From: Butyrivibrio sp.
GTDB lineage: Bacteria; Bacillota; Clostridia; Lachnospirales; Lachnospiraceae
Direction of reading: 5' to 3'
DNA length: 64,000 nt
Assembly: GCA_016291375.1 (NCBI GenBank)
Contig: JAEEXE010000004.1
Location: forward strand, 58,472-122,471
Positions 59,119 to 64,000 of this stretch are shown here, piece after piece. Positions within the stretch are counted from its first letter, which is position 1. The number at the start of each line of letters is the position of its first letter. A model generated the notes under the pieces. That model was not told the DNA's origin and ran no database searches. It was given only the letters and a program-made list of their open reading frames with translations. Position numbers and translations under genes: made by a program.

Positions 59119-59799
59119 GTGGATGACTTGAAGATTTTGGTAGTTGATGACGAGAGCCGTATGCGTAAGCTCGTCAAAGACTTTCTTATAAAGGATGGTT
59201 ATATTGTACTTGAGGCCGGAGACGGCCAGCAGGCGCTTGATATGTTTTACGAGGATAAAGATATTTCTCTTATTATTCTTGATGTCATGATGCCCAAAAG
59301 AGACGGCTGGGAAGTGTGCCGAGAGATAAGGAACAATTCTAAGGTTCCTATCATCATGCTTACAGCAAAATCAGAGGAAAGAGATGAGCTCCTTGGCTTT
59401 GAACTTGGAGTTGATGAGTATATATCCAAGCCTTTCAGCCCTAAGATTCTTGCGGCAAGAGTTTCCGCAATACTTCGTAGGACCAATCAGGCTGTCAACA
59501 ATCAGGTTATGGAAGCCGGAGGTATTACTATCAACAAGGTTGCTCATAGCGTATTTGTTGACGACAAAGAGGTCGATCTTAGTTATAAAGAATTTGAGCT
59601 TCTCAGCTTCTTTTTTGAAAATAAGGGAGTGGCTCTTTCAAGAGAAAAAATACTTAATAACGTGTGGAACTATGATTACTTTGGTGACGCGCGTACTATC
59701 GATACCCATGTCAAGAAACTTAGAGGTAAGCTTGGAAACAAGGGCGACCTGATCAAGACGATCTGGGGAATGGGGTATAAATTTGAAACAAACCAGTGA
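59119..59799 (+). CDS. OmpR/PhoB-type response regulator
   Basis: 226 aa. The receiver domain has the acidic pair (VVDDESRM), the phosphorylated Asp in LIILDVMMPKRDG (about residue 53), the Thr in MLTAKSEE and the Lys in YISKPF. The C-terminal winged-helix DNA-binding domain ends with RTIDTHVKKLRGKLG and IKTIWGMGYKFE. The start is GTG with AGGAGG 8 bases upstream. Its end overlaps the histidine kinase start by 17 bases, so the two form a coupled two-component system. Target genes unknown. Confidence 0.95.
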   Translation: MDDLKILVVDDESRMRKLVKDFLIKDGYIVLEAGDGQQALDMFYEDKDISLIILDVMMPKRDGWEVCREIRNNSKVPIIMLTAKSEERDELLGFELGVDEYISKPFSPKILAARVSAILRRTNQAVNNQVMEAGGITINKVAHSVFVDDKEVDLSYKEFELLSFFFENKGVALSREKILNNVWNYDYFGDARTIDTHVKKLRGKLGNKGDLIKTIWGMGYKFETNQ

Positions 59800-61318
59800 T
59801 GCCGGATATACCAAAAAAATTACTCATTCTATACGTCTTGAGATAAGCTTGGCTTTCTTGCTGACTATGATCATCGCATTTGGCTTCAGTATTGTGATGA
59901 ATGTTCTTTTCATGGACAAGTACTACATCAGAAACAAGAAAGACACCATTTTGGAGGCTTACAAGGACGTTCAGAGTGCTATTTCCCACGGCGAGAATAT
60001 TTCTACAGACTACTTTAATGAGAAGATTCATCAGATCTGTGAGAGATACAATATTGAACTTTTGGTTTTTGAGGCGAGTAACAAACATATTACTTTGTCT
60101 TCTATGTCTGATAAAACCGGACGATCCATGGTGGATGCCATTGTAAGCTATATTTCTGAAGATGAGCTTGATGATCCAAACAGGGAAATTAAGGTCATTT
60201 CTCCCCCGGGAGAGAGCTATACCCTTCAGATGAACAAGGATAACACTACCGGAATAGAGTATATGGAGATGTGGGGCGTAGTAGAATCTGAGTACTTTGT
60301 GTTCGTAAGGACTACAATGCAGAGTATCAGAGATAACGTTTCAATATCCAATACTTTCATGGCGATGACCGCTTTTACTGCGCTTTCTATCGGCGCTATA
60401 CTGGTTCTTTTTATATCCAAAAAAGTCACAGACCCCATCAAGAAACTCTATCAGATTTCTGATGAGATGAAGAGGCTTAATTTCGAAGCAAAATATATTG
60501 ATGATGATAAACATACAAATGAAATAGATATCCTTGGACAGAACATGAATGAGCTGTCAGAGATTCTTGAGTCATCCATTAAGGATCTTAAGAATGCCAA
60601 TATAGCTTTGAGGCGTGATATTGAGCACAAGGAAGAAGTTGATGAGATGCGTAAGGAATTTCTTTCCAACGTTTCTCATGAGCTTAAAACTCCCATAGCG
60701 CTTATTCAAGGTTATGCTGAGGGCCTTAAAGAGGGTATCAACGATGATGCTGAGAGCAGAGAGTTTTATTGTGAAGTCATAATGGATGAGGCATCCAAGA
60801 TGAACATCATGGTTAAAAAACTGCTTACTCTCAATCAGCTTGAATTTGGCGATGATAACGCCGACATGGAGCGCTTTGATATCGTTGAGCTTGTAACCAA
60901 CTATATAAAATCGGCGGAACTTCTTGCCAATCAGAAGGATGTTACAGTTAAACTTGCTGATTATAAGCCGATATTTGTATGGGGAGATGAATTTAGAGTT
61001 GAAGAGGTGCTGCAGAATTACTACAGCAACGCTCTTAACCATATAGGCGGTGAGAGAATCGTAGAGGTTAAGATCACTGAAAAAGACAATAAGGTAAGAG
61101 TATCTGTATTTAACACAGGTAATCCCATTCCCGAAGACAGCATAGGACACATCTGGGAGAAGTTCTACAAAGTCGATAAAGCCAGAACAAGAGAATACGG
61201 CGGAAGCGGCGTTGGCTTGTCCATAGTTAAGGCTATTATGGAGAGCATGAATCAAGATTACGGCGTCATCAATTATGATAACGGCGTTGAGTTCTATTTT
61301 GAACTCGAGACCAAATAA
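59783..61318 (+). CDS. Membrane sensor histidine kinase
   Basis: 511 aa. Two transmembrane helices (about 23-45 and 190-212) frame an extracellular sensor of about 145 residues. HAMP, then the HisKA domain with the phosphorylated His in FLSNVSHELKTPIALIQGYAEGL (about residue 300), and an ATPase domain with NYYSNALNHIG (N box), NTGNPIPEDSI and GGSGVGLSIVKAIM (G boxes) follow. The only plausible in-frame start is a TTG at 59783 inside the response regulator gene. Partner of the regulator at 59119-59799. Signal unknown. Confidence 0.93.
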   Translation: MKQTSDAGYTKKITHSIRLEISLAFLLTMIIAFGFSIVMNVLFMDKYYIRNKKDTILEAYKDVQSAISHGENISTDYFNEKIHQICERYNIELLVFEASNKHITLSSMSDKTGRSMVDAIVSYISEDELDDPNREIKVISPPGESYTLQMNKDNTTGIEYMEMWGVVESEYFVFVRTTMQSIRDNVSISNTFMAMTAFTALSIGAILVLFISKKVTDPIKKLYQISDEMKRLNFEAKYIDDDKHTNEIDILGQNMNELSEILESSIKDLKNANIALRRDIEHKEEVDEMRKEFLSNVSHELKTPIALIQGYAEGLKEGINDDAESREFYCEVIMDEASKMNIMVKKLLTLNQLEFGDDNADMERFDIVELVTNYIKSAELLANQKDVTVKLADYKPIFVWGDEFRVEEVLQNYYSNALNHIGGERIVEVKITEKDNKVRVSVFNTGNPIPEDSIGHIWEKFYKVDKARTREYGGSGVGLSIVKAIMESMNQDYGVINYDNGVEFYFELETK

Positions 61319-61333
61319 TATGAGGGATATCTT

Positions 61334-62263
61334 ATGAAGGCAAAAAAGTATTTGGGACTTGCTATACTTATCAGTGCGGGACTTGCTCTTTCCGGATGCG
61401 GAGAGCAGTTTCCTACACTAACAGAAGAGGAATATAACCAGACCGTGGAATACGCGGTGGGTCTTTTGATGAAATATTCTGCCAATGCAGAGAGTAAACT
61501 GACATATGTCGATCCGGCTTTTGCGAAAGAAGTTATTGAACAGGAAAAGCAAAAGAATGAACAAGAAATACAGAATGCTTTTGAGAACGCAACCGACTGG
61601 ACCAGTGATGTACCGGATAGCGGAAGCTCTTTTGCATCAGGAGAAGAATCAGGTGAACCGGGAGAAGGTTCCTCCAAAGACAGCTCTTTTGCCCAAAATG
61701 ACGATAATGACAAAGATGCAGCCAAAGAAGATGATGCTGTAAGCGGAAAGTCTTCCGGAAGCGAAACATCTGACTTAAGCAATGCGGATAACAGCGCTTC
61801 AGATTCAGGCAACGGATCATTTAGTGATGATTCAGGCGCAGTGGTCATGTCAGACGATGAGTCCAGAGAGATAATGGATGATATATTCCTTTCTTATCAG
61901 GGATATTCCATCTCCAAGACATATCCGGAAAGCTCCAAGAGCTACGTTGTCAATGCGGATAAGGGAAAGCGACTTCTTGTACTTAGATTTGATCTTTACA
62001 ACGCTTCCGATAATTCCAAGAGTGTAAATATGTTAAAGCTTAATCTGTTGTTCCAGATTGTTTTAAACGGCAAGAATCTTGGATATACTTCGGTTACATT
62101 CCTTCCAAACGACCTGTCATCTTATATCGGCACTATTGATTCAAGGGCGCATGAGAGCCTTGTGGTGCTGACACAGATAGATGAAAAGAGTACATCCAAC
62201 GTGGAGACTTTGGGACTTATAGTTACAAGAGATGGCAAAGATACAAAGGTAATACTAAGATAA
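61334..62263 (+). CDS. Putative lipoprotein downstream of the two-component system
   Basis: 309 aa. The lipobox LSGC places an acylated cysteine near residue 22. A region rich in Ser, Asp, Glu and Gly (about 95-175) links an N-terminal helical part (TLTEEEYNQTVEYAVGLLMKY) to a C-terminal domain (about 180-300; LLVLRFDLYNASDNSKSVNM), which resembles DUF4352-like beta-sandwich domains but is not certain. It follows the histidine kinase by 15 bases and ends at a terminator, so it is probably the third gene of that transcript and may take part in sensing. Function unknown. Confidence 0.75.
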   Translation: MKAKKYLGLAILISAGLALSGCGEQFPTLTEEEYNQTVEYAVGLLMKYSANAESKLTYVDPAFAKEVIEQEKQKNEQEIQNAFENATDWTSDVPDSGSSFASGEESGEPGEGSSKDSSFAQNDDNDKDAAKEDDAVSGKSSGSETSDLSNADNSASDSGNGSFSDDSGAVVMSDDESREIMDDIFLSYQGYSISKTYPESSKSYVVNADKGKRLLVLRFDLYNASDNSKSVNMLKLNLLFQIVLNGKNLGYTSVTFLPNDLSSYIGTIDSRAHESLVVLTQIDEKSTSNVETLGLIVTRDGKDTKVILR

Positions 62264-62269
62264 AGAATT

Positions 62270-62295
62270 AAAAGGCCGACATGATCGGCCTTTTT
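62270..62295 (+). terminator. Terminator after the lipoprotein gene
   Basis: AAAAGGCCGA pairs perfectly with TCGGCCTTTTT around a CATGA loop. Confidence 0.92.
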
Positions 62296-62328
62296 AAGCA
62301 TATGACATAATGAATAAGGAGCACATAA

Positions 62329-63174
62329 ATGGTAAAAATACTTGCAGACAGTACCTGTGACTTGTCTAAAGAACTTATAGATAAATATGATATCGCTATA
62401 ATCCCTCTGTATGTAAGGCTTGGTGATGATGAATACCTCGACGGAGTAAATGTTACACCACAGGAACTCTATGACTGGTCCGATAAGAACGGAGAAACTC
62501 CAAAGACTGCGGCTGCATCGGTTGCGGATATCATGGATATAATAGAAAAGAATAAGGCAGATGAATACGTGATCTTTACTATATCTGCATCTATGTCTGC
62601 GAATAATTCCAATTGCAGACTTGCAGCAGAAGAACTTGGGATAACTGAAAAGGTGCACGTAATAGATTCACAGAACCTTTCAACGGGGATTGGACTTCAG
62701 ATAATAGAAGCCTGTGAGCTTGCAAGCGCCGGGAAAAGCGGCACGGAAATAGAAGAGTATATTCTTGCACTTAGAGATAAGGTGCGGGCTAGTTTTGTAA
62801 TTGATACACTTACCTATCTGTATAGAGGCGGAAGATGTTCAGGGCTTGCTGCTCTTCTTGGAAATGCTCTTAAGCTACATCCAAGGATTGCGGTAAAAGA
62901 GGGCGCTATGGGGCCGGAGAAGAAATACAGAGGTCTTCCCAAGAAGTATATAATGGACTATGTAAAAGATATGGAGGCTGAATTAAAGACCGCCAAGAAA
63001 AACAGAGTGTTTATCACTCATTCCGGGTGCGACAGAGAAGTGGTTGAAATGGTGCGTGAATATCTGAAGGGTCTTGGCAGATTCGATGAGATACTTGAGA
63101 CTCGCGCCGGGGCAGTCGTTTCATCACATTGTGGTCCGGGAACACTTGGAGTTCTCTTTATAGATGAGGCTTAA
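62329..63174 (+). CDS. DegV family fatty-acid-binding protein
   Basis: 281 aa. DegV proteins bind a long-chain fatty acid in a cleft; FakB relatives pass it to a kinase for phospholipid synthesis. Characteristic segments: ILADSTCDLSKEL at the start, FTISASMSANNSN, HVIDSQNLSTGIG, TYLYRGGRCSG and VVSSHCGPGTLGVLF. Length is typical. AAGGAG lies upstream of the ATG. It is the last protein gene before the rRNA operon. No fakA was seen. Confidence 0.94.
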   Translation: MVKILADSTCDLSKELIDKYDIAIIPLYVRLGDDEYLDGVNVTPQELYDWSDKNGETPKTAAASVADIMDIIEKNKADEYVIFTISASMSANNSNCRLAAEELGITEKVHVIDSQNLSTGIGLQIIEACELASAGKSGTEIEEYILALRDKVRASFVIDTLTYLYRGGRCSGLAALLGNALKLHPRIAVKEGAMGPEKKYRGLPKKYIMDYVKDMEAELKTAKKNRVFITHSGCDREVVEMVREYLKGLGRFDEILETRAGAVVSSHCGPGTLGVLFIDEA

Positions 63175-63333
63175 AACCGCCTGTAGAGCGGGCTTTAACT
63201 GTTGATAACAGCATAAATGGTGAATGTGTTCATAAAAGTGCACAACCAAAGCATTGAAAAAATGCCGTGGTTGTGCATTTCTACTATAGAAAAAAGAAAT
63301 TTAAAAAAATTGGATTTTTTTTAAAAATAGTTG
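63175..63333. other. Intergenic region between degV and the rrn promoter
   Basis: No gene seen. A short hairpin CCGC-CTGTAGA-GCGG at about 63178-63192 and the terminator-like stem at 63239-63281 lie here, followed by A/T tracts (AAATTTAAAAAAATT and TTTTTTTTAAAAAT) that could be UP elements of the rrn promoter. Confidence 0.6.
63239..63281 (+). terminator. Probable terminator of the degV transcript
   Basis: TGCACAACCA at 63239-63248 pairs with TGGTTGTGCA at 63268-63277, with an inner GCATT/AATGC stem, then TTTCT. The T-run is short. Confidence 0.7.
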
Positions 63334-63362
63334 TTGACATTAAAGATTTGCGGTGATATATT
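63334..63362 (+). promoter_or_regulatory. rRNA operon promoter
   Basis: TTGACA at 63334-63339, a 17-base spacer and TATATT at 63357-63362, preceded by A/T tracts that fit an UP element. The leader to 16S is about 185 bases. Confidence 0.85.
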
Positions 63363-63554
63363 TATATTCGTTGCTGATGCAGGCAGAAACGTCGCAAACG
63401 CAGCACTGGAGCGGGTTTTAGGCTCCTTGTACCTTGACAAATAAACAGTAATGCAACCCTGAAAGATTCCAAGAGAATTATTCAGAATAAAATAGTAAAT
63501 TAACGGACAGAACAAAAGCCAAGCTTAGTTTTGACCGGATCAACAATCATATTT
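63363..63554 (+). other. rRNA operon leader
   Basis: Region between the rrn promoter and 16S rRNA, expected to carry antitermination and RNase III processing sequences. A second TTGACA (near 63435) has no good -10. The right-hand part (GCCAAGCTTAGTTTTGACCGG) is the likely 5' strand of the 16S processing stem, whose partner would lie beyond the window. Confidence 0.5.

Positions 63555-64000
<446 letters not shown>

Noticed and set aside
63434-63470. Second rrn promoter in the leader
   Set aside because: TTGACA is present but no acceptable -10 follows at 16-18 bases.

Overview
The window is a piece of a Firmicutes chromosome, almost certainly a Lachnospiraceae bacterium close to Butyrivibrio or Pseudobutyrivibrio. 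The evidence is a partial 16S rRNA gene at the right edge with a Lachnospiraceae-like sequence, moderately AT-rich DNA, many Gram-positive signal peptides and lipoboxes, strong AGGAGG-type ribosome binding sites, a class B sortase, and Firmicutes-type housekeeping genes (rex, scpA/scpB, single-chain glycyl-tRNA synthetase, degV). No tRNA gene, insertion sequence, prophage or CRISPR array was seen.

Layout. 1-3.5 kb: the end of a polyamine operon (nspC, aguA, aguB) that makes putrescine from agmatine and finishes spermidine by the carboxyspermidine route. 3.5-18.4 kb: an accessory surface-protein island. Three minus-strand secreted 5'-nucleotidase-type phosphoesterases (two without the usual C-terminal domain, one full length with a LysM anchor) bracket four plus-strand secreted proteins built on short Asn-rich repeats, plus a broken remnant of a fifth. 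18.4-25.3 kb: hslO, a DUF805 membrane protein, a Nudix protein, then rex, a coiled-coil protein, nnr (NAD(P)HX repair) and alr. 25.3-27.8 kb: a minus-strand pair, one membrane protein ending in a ryanodine-receptor-type (RyR) domain and one membrane protein ending in a J domain. 28-42.5 kb: a CorC-type CBS protein, yebC, a polytopic membrane protein, an M16C metallopeptidase, a DUF4349 protein, era, recO, a lipoprotein, glyS and alaS. 42.5-48.5 kb: a candidate small RNA, a chemoreceptor, a TetR regulator with a sortase, a zinc-binding lipoprotein, rpsU, and a hairpin-rich intergenic region. 48.5-56.2 kb: a phosphoesterase, scpA, scpB and a sodium-pump decarboxylase/transcarboxylase operon. 56.2-63.2 kb: a glycogen debranching enzyme, a two-component system, a lipoprotein and degV. 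From 63.3 kb: a strong rrn promoter and 16S rRNA.

How the genes work together. The biotin operon has both an acyl-CoA carboxyltransferase (12S type) and a pyruvate/oxaloacetate carboxyltransferase (5S type), with one biotin carrier, one membrane beta subunit and a lipoprotein-gamma subunit fusion. It can be read as a transcarboxylase joined to a sodium pump. rex has a near-consensus Rex operator on its own promoter, so its operon (including NAD(P)HX repair) probably responds to NADH/NAD. The zinc lipoprotein and the TetR-sortase pair each have palindromic candidate operators at their promoters.

The most novel material is the Asn-rich repeat protein family and its neighbourhood, and a structured intergenic repeat present in two diverged copies (near 3.5 kb and 48.1 kb) whose hairpins keep pairing through compensatory base changes. 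Coordinates use the start codon best supported by a ribosome binding site, so several genes start downstream of the ORF-track start.
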